In this document: in pieces, positions 40,712 to 50,040 of the stretch | How the letters are laid out: every line of letters starts with the position of its first letter | Position numbering within the stretch: position 1 is the first letter of the stretch | Source: JAKZVK01 sp965248255 | GTDB taxonomy: Bacteria > Acidobacteriota > Terriglobia > Bryobacterales > UBA6623 | Assembly (NCBI GenBank): GCA_965248255.1 | Contig: CBDFIW010000001.1 | Span: 186,001 to 250,000 of the forward strand | Direction of reading: 5' to 3' | DNA length: 64,000 bases | The notes under the pieces: model-generated | What the model was told of the DNA's origin: nothing | The model's database searches: none | Seen by the model: only the letters and a program-made list of their open reading frames with translations | Made by a program: the position numbers and the translations under genes

Positions 40712-43198
40712 TCATTGGTTTAACTGAAACTCCTTCGAGTTCAGGACCGCCCACAACGTGTTCTCGAGTGCGCGACGCCTGGTTCGCCCTGCCTGCTTCT
40801 CGAGGACGATGAACTGCGAAACGGAGTTCCACTGGGAGCTAGTCGGCGGACGCGCGTAGGCCCGCTCGAAAAGCCGGCTCACTATCGCCTGATCGTCGAG
40901 GCCTTGCCCGAGCAAGTCCGTCAGGATGTTCTCCTCAGCCTCCACCTTGTCACGAATCGTCTCGCTGTTCATCATGTGGAGCGCCTGGCTGAGCGACGGA
41001 CTCTTATCGCGCGGGGCCAGGATGTCGCGGCGGGGGAAGCCAAACACCGTCAAGAAGTAATCGGGCCCGTTGGTAGCGACGACGTCCTTGGGGGACGTTC
41101 CCAGGGGGTAATTGCCAAAGTTGTGAGGCACGCCGGTCACTTGCATAATCGAGTCCAGCAGGACTTCGGCGGACAGCTTGCGCGGCAGGTAGCGGGCGTA
41201 CAGCATTTCCCCCAGACTGTCGGGCTCGCCGTCACGTGAGGAGTCCCGGCTGCTCAACTGGTACGTCCGGGAATTCAGAATGACCCGGTGCAGTTCTCTG
41301 AACCGAAACCCGCTTTCGATGAAGTGCCGCGCCAACTCGTCGAGCAGAGCCGGATGAGTCGGCATGTTCGTGGAACGGAAGTCATCAGACGGATCGACCA
41401 ACCCACGGCCAAAGTACTCCGCCCAGATGCGGTTCACGGTCGCGTGGGCAAACTGCATCTTTCGTGTCCGGGTGATCCAATCGGCTAATGCCTCGCGGCG
41501 GTCGCCTCCTTCAGGGATCGCCGGGATCGTGCCATCGAGGAATCTCGGCGTGACCGGCTGTTTCGTCACCGGATGCAGCAGGTCCCCTTTACGCTCGCTG
41601 TACCATATCCGCCGATACTCCCCGTAGCCGTGCTTGACCTTCAACCGAGCGAAAAAGGCGGCCATTCCGTAGAAGTCGTCCTGGGTGAGGTTCTCGAGCG
41701 GATGGTTGTGGCACTCGGCGCAGTCCAGCCGGATACCGAGAAAGAGCCGTGTCACCGTGGGCGTGATCTTGCGCGGCTCGAAGGTCCGCAACATGAAGTC
41801 CATCGCAGGATGCCAGAAGTTGCCCGCCGGACGAACCGTCGTGTCCCCCCTGCTCGTCAACAACTGGCGAACAGTCTCGTCGTAAGGCCAGTCCTCGGCC
41901 ACCATGCGCCGGATCCACTTCTTGAAGCTGGCGTTGGTGCGCCCCTGGGAATTGTATTGTGAGTTGCGGAACCAGTCCTCGAACTTGACTAGCCAATGGC
42001 GGGCATAGTCCCGGCTTGCGAGCAGGTTGTCGATCAACCGTCTGCGCTTGCCAGCACGCGGATCGGAGAGAAACTCCTGGACCTCGCTGGGCGCCGGTAA
42101 TCGTCCAACGGCATCCAAGAAAACACGCCGGATGAACATCGGATCGGAAGCCTGTGGATACGGGGCGATGTTGACCTGCCGCAGTTTTTTGAAGATGTGT
42201 TGGTCGATGAAATTGTTCTCAGGCGCTTCGACGTGGTCCATTCCAGACGAGGAATCGATCACGATGATCTGCGAAGTAGCCACTTTGCCCACGGCGCGCG
42301 CCATGACGGTTGTCAGGCCTTGCCCAGTGGCCGTGATGATCCCTGCCGCGTCGGGTGAGGAGACAACTGCCTCGTCCGCGACCGAGTAGCTTACCTCGCG
42401 GCTCATGTCCCTGGATGTACCGTCAGAGAACCGTCCGATCACAGCCAACGGCTGGCGGCGACCGGGACCCAGGAGTATTCGCTCACGCGGGTACATTTCG
42501 AGCCGCTCCAGCCGCGGCCCATCCGAGTCGAGCGGTGCTCCCTGACGGAGCCACCTGCGCAGGGTTCGGTATGCATCCGATTCAGGGGTCATCAACTGCC
42601 CGCCGCCGTGGACGAGCTGGAACGAGGGCTTTCGCAGAAAGAGAGAGTCTTCCGGGCTATCGGAATCCACCCGCCGGCCGCCGTGCTCGGAGACGACCAT
42701 TTTGTGATCGGCCGCGACGTCGTAGCCGAAAAGCGAAAGCTTGAAGCCGTTCTGTCCCGCCGGCGAACCATGGCAGGCCGAGCCGTTGCAGCCCTTGGTT
42801 GTCAGAATCGACATGACATCTCGGGAGAAACTTACGTTCATCTCGCCGGACTGATCCCGCACCTGGACCACAGCGGACGTTTCCAGATCGCCAAACGAGG
42901 CAGTAATCGTCGCCCGCCCGGGCGAACGCCCGGTTAGGATGGGCCCGGCGGGATCGACGGTCACCACGACCGGGTCCGACGAGCGAATGTGGCACGATCG
43001 GGTTACGTCCGCCTGATGCTCGGCGGAGTCACGAACACTGACAATGAATGATTGCGAGACTCCCGCGCCCTGGAGAACAATCTCTGGCGGCTCCAACTCA
43101 ATCCCGATCCACCCGTGACCCCCCAAAGTCGGAACGGCTGTCCCGGCCACAAGGACCGCGAGAACCCAAGCCAGATTCAGCCCAGACCACCTCCGCAT
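40712..43198 (-). CDS. Secreted DUF1549/DUF1553 protein with cytochrome-like motif
   Basis: This protein of about 828 aa has a signal peptide (LNLAWVLAVLVAGTAVPTLG). A Big_2-like domain follows (SGEMNVS upstream; ATITASFGDLETSAVVQV). Next is a planctomycete-cytochrome-like segment, GCNGSACHGSPAGQNGFKLS. DUF1549 covers DQHIFKKLRQVNIAPYPQAS to LDCAECHNHPLE (a CxxCH haem-type motif), and DUF1553 covers FAHATVNRIWAEYFGRGLVDP to the C-terminus. ATG 43198 (MRRWSGL) gives the signal peptide; an upstream ATG at 43252 overlaps the neighbouring MFS gene. It forms a unit with the DUF1501 gene 13 bp downstream. Confidence 0.9.
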   Translation of the reverse strand: MRRWSGLNLAWVLAVLVAGTAVPTLGGHGWIGIELEPPEIVLQGAGVSQSFIVSVRDSAEHQADVTRSCHIRSSDPVVVTVDPAGPILTGRSPGRATITASFGDLETSAVVQVRDQSGEMNVSFSRDVMSILTTKGCNGSACHGSPAGQNGFKLSLFGYDVAADHKMVVSEHGGRRVDSDSPEDSLFLRKPSFQLVHGGGQLMTPESDAYRTLRRWLRQGAPLDSDGPRLERLEMYPRERILLGPGRRQPLAVIGRFSDGTSRDMSREVSYSVADEAVVSSPDAAGIITATGQGLTTVMARAVGKVATSQIIVIDSSSGMDHVEAPENNFIDQHIFKKLRQVNIAPYPQASDPMFIRRVFLDAVGRLPAPSEVQEFLSDPRAGKRRRLIDNLLASRDYARHWLVKFEDWFRNSQYNSQGRTNASFKKWIRRMVAEDWPYDETVRQLLTSRGDTTVRPAGNFWHPAMDFMLRTFEPRKITPTVTRLFLGIRLDCAECHNHPLENLTQDDFYGMAAFFARLKVKHGYGEYRRIWYSERKGDLLHPVTKQPVTPRFLDGTIPAIPEGGDRREALADWITRTRKMQFAHATVNRIWAEYFGRGLVDPSDDFRSTNMPTHPALLDELARHFIESGFRFRELHRVILNSRTYQLSSRDSSRDGEPDSLGEMLYARYLPRKLSAEVLLDSIMQVTGVPHNFGNYPLGTSPKDVVATNGPDYFLTVFGFPRRDILAPRDKSPSLSQALHMMNSETIRDKVEAEENILTDLLGQGLDDQAIVSRLFERAYARPPTSSQWNSVSQFIVLEKQAGRTRRRALENTLWAVLNSKEFQLNQ

Positions 43199-43226
43199 AC
43201 CAGGAGAATACAACAAGCAATCGATT

Positions 43227-44441
43227 TCAAGGGTGATCCTGTTGTGGAGCACTACGCCCCGCAGCCAGGCGCCGGATCGCTGCGATCCCTACTGCCGGCC
43301 CCAAGGCCAGAAACGCGAACGCCCACCTCCATCCTGTCGTCGCCTGGATGAGCGGCACGAGCTGGATCGTGACGACAGTCAGCAGGAACCCCAGGGAAGT
43401 CTGGAGGGTCAGGGCCGTACCGACAGCGTGGGGCGGGGCCACCTCCGTCACCAAGGCACTGAATTGGGCCGAGTCCGCCACCACAAAGAAGCCCCAGATC
43501 GACGTGAGTGCGCCAACGACCCAAGGGTTAAGACCAAACAAGAACCCAACGATCAGCGAGCAAAGACCGCTCGCAGCCATCGCCGAATTGACGACGCGTT
43601 CTCGACCCACTCGATCGGCCGCCCACCCGCCCCAAAGACAGCCCAGATCACCAGCGGCGATGGAGCAGAACGAGAGCACGTCGGTGATCCGGATGACATC
43701 GGGCAGTTCGGCTCCGTGGGCTCGGGTGCTGGCCGCAAGAAAAGCCGGAACCCAAGTCCACATCGCGTAGATCTCCCAACTGTGGCCCAGGTAGCCGGCC
43801 GTCACGAGCCGTGTCTGAGGATGACGGAACACAACCCCCGCCAGCGACCATGAGAATGGGCGTTGCTCGAACCGGTTTGGTCCGTCGCGATACCCAACGC
43901 CAACGATCATCGCGCCGAGCAAGGCACAGAGCGACGAGACCAAAATGACCGCCTGGAAGCTCGCCCCGCCCAGCGTGCGGATCAGGTACGGCACCGCCAT
44001 ACCGATCGTCAAGGCGCCCACGACAACTCCGATCGCCAGGCCCCGAGCACGGCGGAACCAGGTCGCCACCATCTTCATCGCGGGGGGATAGACTCCAGCC
44101 AGAAGGAACCCCGTAGCGAAGCGAAGCGCCAGTGCCGACTTGAAGCCCGGCGTGATCAGTAGAACAGCATTCACCGCTGCACCGAGGGAAGCTGAGGCCG
44201 CGAAGTACCATCTGGCCGGCAGTACGTCGGCAAGATTCAGCACGGCCGCGAAGGCCGTCCCTGCGACGAATCCAATTTGAACGAACGTCGTGAGCAGGGC
44301 GCTCTGGGTCGAATCCAGATCCCAGACAGTCTGTAGCTCGGTCGAGATGGCAGTGGCCGCGAACCACAGAGACATCCCCAACAGTTCGGCCAACCCAACG
44401 AGAATGAGAGTCGTCCAGGGTCGTAGGCTCCGCTCGCTCAT
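43227..44441 (-). CDS. Major facilitator superfamily transporter
   Basis: This 404-aa protein has about 12 hydrophobic segments. TM1 contains ILVGLAELLGMSLWFAATAI. The loop-2/3 motif is weak, and VVATWFRRARGLAIGVVVGALT lies between TM4 and TM5. The second half has WGGWAADRVGRERVVNSAMA, the conserved loop 8-9 motif. The start pattern (LGMSLWFAATAI) occurs in a group of MFS proteins sometimes linked to nitrate/drug export. The substrate cannot be assigned. It is divergent from the OPA-type transporter gene. Confidence 0.85.
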   Translation of the reverse strand: MSERSLRPWTTLILVGLAELLGMSLWFAATAISTELQTVWDLDSTQSALLTTFVQIGFVAGTAFAAVLNLADVLPARWYFAASASLGAAVNAVLLITPGFKSALALRFATGFLLAGVYPPAMKMVATWFRRARGLAIGVVVGALTIGMAVPYLIRTLGGASFQAVILVSSLCALLGAMIVGVGYRDGPNRFEQRPFSWSLAGVVFRHPQTRLVTAGYLGHSWEIYAMWTWVPAFLAASTRAHGAELPDVIRITDVLSFCSIAAGDLGCLWGGWAADRVGRERVVNSAMAASGLCSLIVGFLFGLNPWVVGALTSIWGFFVVADSAQFSALVTEVAPPHAVGTALTLQTSLGFLLTVVTIQLVPLIQATTGWRWAFAFLALGPAVGIAAIRRLAAGRSAPQQDHP

Positions 44442-44543
44442 CTTTCAACGTTGGGTTGCTAGAATACCCCGACACGGCCGGCGACTCTAGGCGTCAGAAG
44501 AAGTGTCGTAGTCGTTGGTAAAGGTCTGACCAGCGAGATTCCT
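44442..44543. promoter_or_regulatory. Divergent intergenic region of two transporters
   Basis: 102 bp separate the divergent MFS and OPA-type transporter starts. Both promoters must lie here or overlap the genes. I see no strong -35/-10 pair or palindrome. Confidence 0.35.
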
Positions 44544-45869
44544 ATGGTCAACAGCAGCAGAGCCTTGGGACTTCGTTCATCCTTTCCCCTTCCTGGGGAA
44601 CAGCAGCTTATCTGGACGATCTGGCTGACCTATGGCGCATTCTACTTTTGCCGCACCAATATTTCAGCCGCCGTGCCCGGGCTGCAAGCACCCGTCGGGG
44701 AGGGCGGCATGGGTTTCAGTGGCGATCAAGTGGGTCTGATCCTAGCGTCGCTCAAGATCACCTACGGCTTGGGTCAGCTCGTAAACGGTCAGTTGTCCGA
44801 GCGCATGTCCCCCCGGTTGCTGCTCGCTATGGGCATGTTCGGCTCAGCGGCGCTGAACGTCGTATTTGGCCTCGCCAGCGGATTCTATTTTCTGCTTTTC
44901 GTATGGGCTATCAACGGCTACTGTCAGTCGCTCGGCTGGACACCTTGCGTTCGCGTCGTTGGCAACTGGATAGCGCCCCACCGACGGGGAAAGGCGATTG
45001 GACTCATCGGAACCGGGTATCAGTTGACGCTGGGCCTGACCTACATCGTTGCCGGGCAAGCGGCAGACCTGCTGGGCTGGCGTGGCGCTTTGTACGCACC
45101 CAGCTTGCTTTTGGCTCTAGCAGGCGTCGTCATGCTTATGAGCTTGAGGGAGTCGCCGAGTGATCACCGGGCCGGCGAAGTAACCGATCGTGCCAACCCT
45201 CCTTCGGGTACATCCCGTTCGGGAGCGGTGCGGCGTACCGCATCATTCTGGGAAAACATCGTCCTTACAGTTTCGAATCGTGCTCTCTGGTTGCTGGGCA
45301 TCTCCCTGGGGCTTTTGAACGCCTGCCGCTACGGTTTCTTGGACTGGGGGCTGGCCCACCTGACCGAAGTGCAGGAATCCGGGGTCGGGGCTGCCGGCCT
45401 CAAGTACGTGGTTTTGCCAGTCGGCGCCATCGCGGGATCCTATCTCGCCGGTTGGGCGACGGATCGCTTCTTCGGCAGTCGCCGGGGTCCGGTCATCTGC
45501 ATCTTGCTGCTCTTACTGGGAGCCCTTACGATTGCTTATGAGTCGGTCACGCGAACGAGCGTGTGGGCGACGGTACTCTTGCTCGGCGTCATTGGATTCT
45601 GTATTTATGGCCCACAAGTGTTGCTGGTCGGAACAGCTCCGGCCGACCTGGCGCGGCGCAGTACGTCGGCCGCCGCCGCCGGCTTTGTTAACTTCATAGG
45701 CTACATGGGCGCTGCGGCCGGCGACATCGTGACCGGCCATTACAAAATGCCTGAGCACGGGGGGTGGCAGGTGGCCATCTACATCTGGGCGGGCTGGGCC
45801 TTTGCCGCGGCATTCTTTGCCGCATTGCTGTGGAACGCGGCCCCGGCCGAGCCCGAACCGTCGAGTTAG
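44544..45869 (+). CDS. OPA-family (GlpT/UhpT-like) organophosphate transporter
   Basis: This 441-aa membrane protein has 12 predicted helices. WLTYGAFYFCRTNISAAVPGL resembles the TM1 region of glycerol-3-phosphate/hexose-phosphate antiporters. LASLKITYGLGQLVNGQLSERMSPR is the loop 2-3 motif, and INGYCQSLGWTPCVRVVGNW is the characteristic OPA TM4-5 segment. Import of an organophosphate or phosphonate is the best inference. The next two genes (8-bp and 3-bp gaps) probably act on the same compound. Confidence 0.85.
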   Translation: MVNSSRALGLRSSFPLPGEQQLIWTIWLTYGAFYFCRTNISAAVPGLQAPVGEGGMGFSGDQVGLILASLKITYGLGQLVNGQLSERMSPRLLLAMGMFGSAALNVVFGLASGFYFLLFVWAINGYCQSLGWTPCVRVVGNWIAPHRRGKAIGLIGTGYQLTLGLTYIVAGQAADLLGWRGALYAPSLLLALAGVVMLMSLRESPSDHRAGEVTDRANPPSGTSRSGAVRRTASFWENIVLTVSNRALWLLGISLGLLNACRYGFLDWGLAHLTEVQESGVGAAGLKYVVLPVGAIAGSYLAGWATDRFFGSRRGPVICILLLLLGALTIAYESVTRTSVWATVLLLGVIGFCIYGPQVLLVGTAPADLARRSTSAAAAGFVNFIGYMGAAAGDIVTGHYKMPEHGGWQVAIYIWAGWAFAAAFFAALLWNAAPAEPEPSS

Positions 45870-45876
45870 CGATACC

Positions 45877-46644
45877 ATGCGAGCCATCATTATCGGAGCC
45901 GGCCGCGGGGAACGGCTCATGCCGACCACGGCGGACGCGCCCAAATGTTTCGCCGAGGTCGGCGGTCGGAGCATCCTCGACTGGACGATCCACGCTCTCC
46001 GCGCGAACGGCATTGACGATATTTGCTTCATCGGCGGATACCAGATCGAGAGGGTCCGCGAAAGCTATCCGCAGTTCAAGTTTCGCCACAACAAGGGTTG
46101 GCAGAGTAACAACATCCTTGCCTCGCTCTTCCACGCCGAAGACCTGATGGACGAGCCGTTCCTCTGCTGCTATTCGGACATTCTCTTCACACCCCAGGTC
46201 ATTGAACGGCTGCTGAAGTCGGATGCACCCATGTCGCTGGTCGTCGACACGGAGTGGCTCGGCCGCTACCGGCACCGGTCTCAACACCCCACCGATGACG
46301 CCGAGAAAGTCGCCGCCAAGAACGGCGTCATCAGCAGGATCCATCGGGAGATCGACGTAGCGGAGGCCCACGGCGAGTTCATTGGTGTGGCGGCATTCTC
46401 CGATGCCGGCGCCGCGACGCTGCGGCGTCACTACCATCACTGCCGGCGCCGCCATGCCGGCGGCCCGTTTCGCGAAGCCAAAGTGTTCGAGAAGGCCTAT
46501 CTGATTCAGTTGTTTCAGGACATGGTCGAAGCAGGCGAGCGGCTGGCCCATGTCGACACGCCTGGAGGGTACATCGAGATCGATACGCAAGAGGACTTCG
46601 AGTACGCTCGGATGCACTGGCCCTCGAAAGTTCCCATCGGTTAA
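45877..46644 (+). CDS. Sugar-phosphate/choline-type nucleotidyltransferase
   Basis: This 255-aa protein starts MRAIIIGAGRGERLMPTTAD, the nucleotide-binding signature of nucleotidyltransferases, followed by APKCFAEVGGRSILDW. CYSDILFTPQVIERLL holds the metal-binding Asp region. Cytidylyltransferases for phosphocholine or aminoethylphosphonate (LicC/HddC-type) are the closest pattern I recall. It activates a phospho-compound with NTP. It is in one operon with an OPA-type transporter and a MetE-like protein. Confidence 0.75.
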   Translation: MRAIIIGAGRGERLMPTTADAPKCFAEVGGRSILDWTIHALRANGIDDICFIGGYQIERVRESYPQFKFRHNKGWQSNNILASLFHAEDLMDEPFLCCYSDILFTPQVIERLLKSDAPMSLVVDTEWLGRYRHRSQHPTDDAEKVAAKNGVISRIHREIDVAEAHGEFIGVAAFSDAGAATLRRHYHHCRRRHAGGPFREAKVFEKAYLIQLFQDMVEAGERLAHVDTPGGYIEIDTQEDFEYARMHWPSKVPIG

Positions 46645-46647
46645 GTC

Positions 46648-47715
46648 ATGGTGACCGGACCACTGTTTCCCGCTTCCGTCATCGGCTCGATGCCTCGGCC
46701 GGCGTTTGTCAAAGAGCTGATCTCTGACGACGAACGGCACTCGCCGGAAGAGCACGAACGCCTGATGGCCTCTGCCATTCGCTACGTGGTGGCGCTCCAG
46801 GAAGCGGCCGGCTTGGACGTAGTGACCGATGGAGAGTGGCGGCGAAAGTCATATATCGGCGTCATCGCCGAGCTGGCCCACGGCTTCGATCTGAGTCTGA
46901 ACCCGACCGACGGACGGCCTTGGACGATCGTTGTCGACAAGCTGTCACCTCGCCGGCCCGGTTTTGTTACGAAGGAAGTGAGGTTTCTTAAGCGGATCAC
47001 CAACCGCGCTATCAAGGCCACGTTGCCCGCCCCCGCACTTCTTGGCGAGCGAATGTGGGATCGGGAGAAGTCTTCGCTTGCCTACCCAGCTCGCGAGGAC
47101 TTCGTTCGGGATTGCGTGCCCATTCTGCGGCGGGAAGTGGAGTTACTCCGAGATGAGGGCGTCTCGGTGGTGCAGGTCGACGATCCTCATCTCTGCTTGT
47201 TTGTTGACCCGTATGTCCGGAGACAGTATGCCGACCCGGATCGAGCCGCGGACCTTGCCGTCGACATGGACAACCAGGTCTTCGAGGGGGTCGAGGGAGT
47301 GACCCGGGCCGTCCACCTGTGCCGTAGGGCCGGAGCCCGAGCGCGTGGCGAAGCCCTGTATCGTGGCGGCTACGAGCCCATTCTCAAACAGTTGAGCAGG
47401 CTCAAGGTTGACCACATCACAATGGAGTTCACCGCGCCAGGCGCCGGTGAAATGGAGATCCTCAAGCAGCTCCCCGACGGGCTCGATGTAGGCCTTGGGT
47501 GCGTCAGCTGCCAGCCGGGAGTTGTGGACTCGGTCGATGCCATCGTCGAGCGGGTCGAGTCCGCCTTGCGATTCCTATCTCCCGAACAGGTCACACTGAA
47601 TCCGGACTGTGGTTTCGCACCCGGGTCCGCCGCTGTCGCGGAAATCGACGAGGTTTACGCCAAGCTGAAGAACGAGGCCGAGGCGGCAGCTCGGCTGCGA
47701 GAGAAGTACGCGTAG
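46648..47715 (+). CDS. Cobalamin-independent methionine synthase-like (MetE C-terminal) protein
   Basis: This 355-aa protein has only the C-terminal MetE/UROD-like barrel: SVIGSMPRPAFVKELIS, QEAAGLDVVTDGEWRR, VSVVQVDDPHLCLFVD and LNPDCGFAPGS. The zinc ligands may include the Cys of LGCVSCQPG and NPDCGF. Such short proteins are often core methionine synthases or methyltransferases acting on other thiols. The operon with a nucleotidyltransferase and an OPA-type transporter suggests a special substrate. It ends in a clear stop with a long gap after. Confidence 0.8.
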   Translation: MVTGPLFPASVIGSMPRPAFVKELISDDERHSPEEHERLMASAIRYVVALQEAAGLDVVTDGEWRRKSYIGVIAELAHGFDLSLNPTDGRPWTIVVDKLSPRRPGFVTKEVRFLKRITNRAIKATLPAPALLGERMWDREKSSLAYPAREDFVRDCVPILRREVELLRDEGVSVVQVDDPHLCLFVDPYVRRQYADPDRAADLAVDMDNQVFEGVEGVTRAVHLCRRAGARARGEALYRGGYEPILKQLSRLKVDHITMEFTAPGAGEMEILKQLPDGLDVGLGCVSCQPGVVDSVDAIVERVESALRFLSPEQVTLNPDCGFAPGSAAVAEIDEVYAKLKNEAEAAARLREKYA

Positions 47716-48061
47716 TCAACTTGCCGGGAGGTAATAGTAATCACCCACGACAACGGTGGCTGGGCTTTGAACTTGACGAGGAAGCAGGAATACTTACGCT
47801 GGACGAGAATGCCGAGACCCGGACAGCGAGCATTACCCTGGCTATGCAACCAAGTACCTGCCTGGAGCCCGGCGGGCGTCGCAGCGTATAGCCGTACTGC
47901 CGTTCAGACACACGGCTATGACCAGTAGTGTGAGAACAGGTCTTAGCATGCCTGAGACCTTAACTGACCGGACAACATCCGTCAACGCGCCTCGACGCAC
48001 CAAAGCTGGCTCGCGGAGGTAAACAACAAGTCCGCAAGGTTGTTACCCAATCCGCGCCGTT
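47716..48061. other. Intergenic region, no convincing gene
   Basis: This 346-bp stretch lies between the MetE-like gene and the end of the broken beta-helix gene. One frame encodes a short peptide, LDENAETRTASITLAMQPS, weakly like a secreted beta-repeat, but no start or continuation is visible. I see no RNA gene or terminator. Confidence 0.4.
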
Positions 48062-48218
48062 CTAGGGTAGCGGTACCGTAACATTGTCGACATCTTGATT
48101 TGTGTCGCTCATCAGGTCCAGGGCCTGCGTGACATAGGCGATGGTGTTTTCTCGGAACACGTTATGCCGAGAGGCTTCGCTGGCCGTAATCCCGGTACCG
48201 AATCCTGTAATCAGGTTA

Positions 48219-49247
48219 AATGGGGTATTTACTTGACTCAGGTAGCCCCAAGATGTAGTATGCGGTGCGATGGAGGACTATCCGCGGAACTTGGCTGAGT
48301 TCGAGGCCCGCTTTGCGACGGAGGAGGCTTGTCGGGATTATCTGTTCCAGCTGCGCTGGCCGGAAGGATTCCGCTGTCCGCGCTGCGGACACGGCGCGGC
48401 TTGGCCGGTCCGGCAAGGGCTGTGGGAGTGCTCGGGCTGCGGTCGGCAGACCTCGGTCACCGCTGGCACGGTGTTCCAGGACACTCGTCAGCCCCTGCGG
48501 CTGTGGTTGCGAGCCATCTGGTGGGTGACCAGTCAGAAAAACGGAGTGAGTGCCCTGGGGCTGCAGCGAGTCTTGGGGCTGGGCAGCTACAAGACGGCCT
48601 GGAGCTGGCTGCACAAGTTGCGCCGCGCCATGGTGCGCCCCGGTCGCGACCGCCTCAGCGGCCGTGTGGAGGTGGACGAGACGTACTGGGGCAGCCCAGA
48701 AGAGGGCGTGCGCGGTCGCCAGACCTATACCAAATCGTTGATTGCCATCGCCGCCCAGGAGGACGGCAGGGGAACGGGACGGCTTCGGATGCGCAGAGTC
48801 CGGGATGCGAGCGCAGAAAGCTTGATGCCCTTTGTCGAAGAAGCGATTGAACGGGGCAGCACGGTTCATACCGACGGCTGGCTGGGCTATGAGCCGCTAC
48901 AGAAGCGCGGCTACCGGCACGAAGTAACGTTCCTCGATGAGGGGCCGGAGTCGGCCTCGAAGCTGCTGCCCCGAGTGCACCGCGTGGCGTCGCTTTTGAA
49001 GCGTTGGCTGCTGGGGACGCATCAGGGGGCCGTCAACCCCGAGCATCTGGACTACTACCTGGACGAGTTTACCTTCCGCTTTAATCGACGCAACTCTCGC
49101 AGCCGAGGGAAGCTCTTCTATCGACTTGTGCAACAGGCGGTCGCCATCGACCCCGTGCCATACAAGTCCATCATCGGCGGCACTGAAAATGCTGCTTCTG
49201 TCGACCACAAGATGTAGGGGTCACCTGAGTCAAGTAAATACCCCAGT
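48219..49247 (+). mobile_element. IS1595-family insertion sequence, copy 2
   Basis: This 1029-bp copy of the element at 419-1447 is in inverted orientation. Its 8-bp target duplication is TCAGGTTA at 48211-48218 and 49248-49255. The target differs from that of copy 1 (TTGTTTTT), so the two are independent insertions. It disrupts the beta-helix gene. Together the inverted copies bracket 46.8 kb including the prophage. Confidence 0.95.
48270..49217 (+). CDS. IS1595-family transposase, copy 2
   Basis: This 315-aa protein is identical to the copy at 449-1396 except for Val in place of Ala in MPFxEEAIERG. It has the same zinc ribbon and the same VEVDETYWG and VHTDGWLGY motifs. It is intact and probably active. 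Confidence 0.95.
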   Translation: MEDYPRNLAEFEARFATEEACRDYLFQLRWPEGFRCPRCGHGAAWPVRQGLWECSGCGRQTSVTAGTVFQDTRQPLRLWLRAIWWVTSQKNGVSALGLQRVLGLGSYKTAWSWLHKLRRAMVRPGRDRLSGRVEVDETYWGSPEEGVRGRQTYTKSLIAIAAQEDGRGTGRLRMRRVRDASAESLMPFVEEAIERGSTVHTDGWLGYEPLQKRGYRHEVTFLDEGPESASKLLPRVHRVASLLKRWLLGTHQGAVNPEHLDYYLDEFTFRFNRRNSRSRGKLFYRLVQQAVAIDPVPYKSIIGGTENAASVDHKM

Positions 49248-50040
49248 TCAGGTTATTGTGGACGAGGTCGCCGCGCGGCCCTTCCGGGTCGTCGCCCGCA
49301 GGGTTATAGCAGACACCGATCGCACCGTTCGTGTTGGCCGTGATGGTGTTGTTCCCCACACGATTTCCCCAGCTCCCACCACCCCGTACGAAGACGCCCA
49401 GACCAGTGTTGTAGATAGCATTCTTTTCGATACTCACGTTCTTCGAATGCAGCAGCATGATCCCCGTCTCGGGCGGCAGTTCCACAATCGGCAGCCCCTC
49501 ACCCCGGATGCAAAGGTCCTGCAACACAACATTGCTGCTCTCGTTGACAATGACTCCGAAAGCGAGATTCGCCAGTTGGCCATTAACGACCTTTACGCCG
49601 GAGGCGCGATCGATCATGATGCCGGTTCCCCTCTTACCTCCCGGCCCTCGGATTTCGTTTCCGTTGAGATCGAGCGTGACGCCGTTTCCCGTAATCACGA
49701 TACCCACCGGGCCGGTCGGAATCACCGTCATGTTCGAACGCAGAACGTACTTTCCTGGGGCGTCGATTATCGTCCCTCTCAAGGAAACGAACTGAGCTGT
49801 AGAATCTTGTGCGTCGACGGGCACAGCGAGCGGCAAGACAGCCACCGACAGAAGCAACGAAAGCAGGGTGTTCCTCAGGGGATTGCGCATCATTCACATA
49901 GCTCCTCTTCTTGATGGTCTGAATGGAGCGCATTCTCACTGCGCTCCATGGGTCAAGTCGTACCGGTAAAGGAAATCCCCCTGCCCAGCAGTAAACTTTT
50001 TCTACTGCAAGTGTCATGCGGCGTTGAGTAGAATCACGTA

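Larger units (their letters stand above)
48062..49893 (-). pseudogene. Secreted right-handed beta-helix protein, split by IS1595 copy 2
   Basis: The gene starts at ATG 49893 (AGGAG 8 nt upstream) with a signal peptide (LLSLLLSVAVLPLAVPVDA). Beta-helix repeats follow (GIVITGNGVTLDLNGNEIRG, VKVVNGQLANLAFGVIV, NVVLQDLCIRGEG, NVSIEKNAIYNTGLGV). The frame enters the IS at HNNL. Removing 48219-49247 and one TCAGGTTA rejoins it as ITGFGTGITASEASRHNVF, ending VTVPLP at TAG 48064-48062. The restored protein is about 267 aa and otherwise intact, so the insertion is recent. Parallel beta-helix proteins of this type are often extracellular polysaccharide-related; no catalytic motif is seen. Confidence 0.85.

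Noticed and set aside
47740..47891. Fragment of a BACON-like secreted domain (LDENAETRTASITLAMQPS)
   Set aside because: The similarity is short, there is no start codon in phase and nothing continues it; kept only as a note in the intergenic entry.
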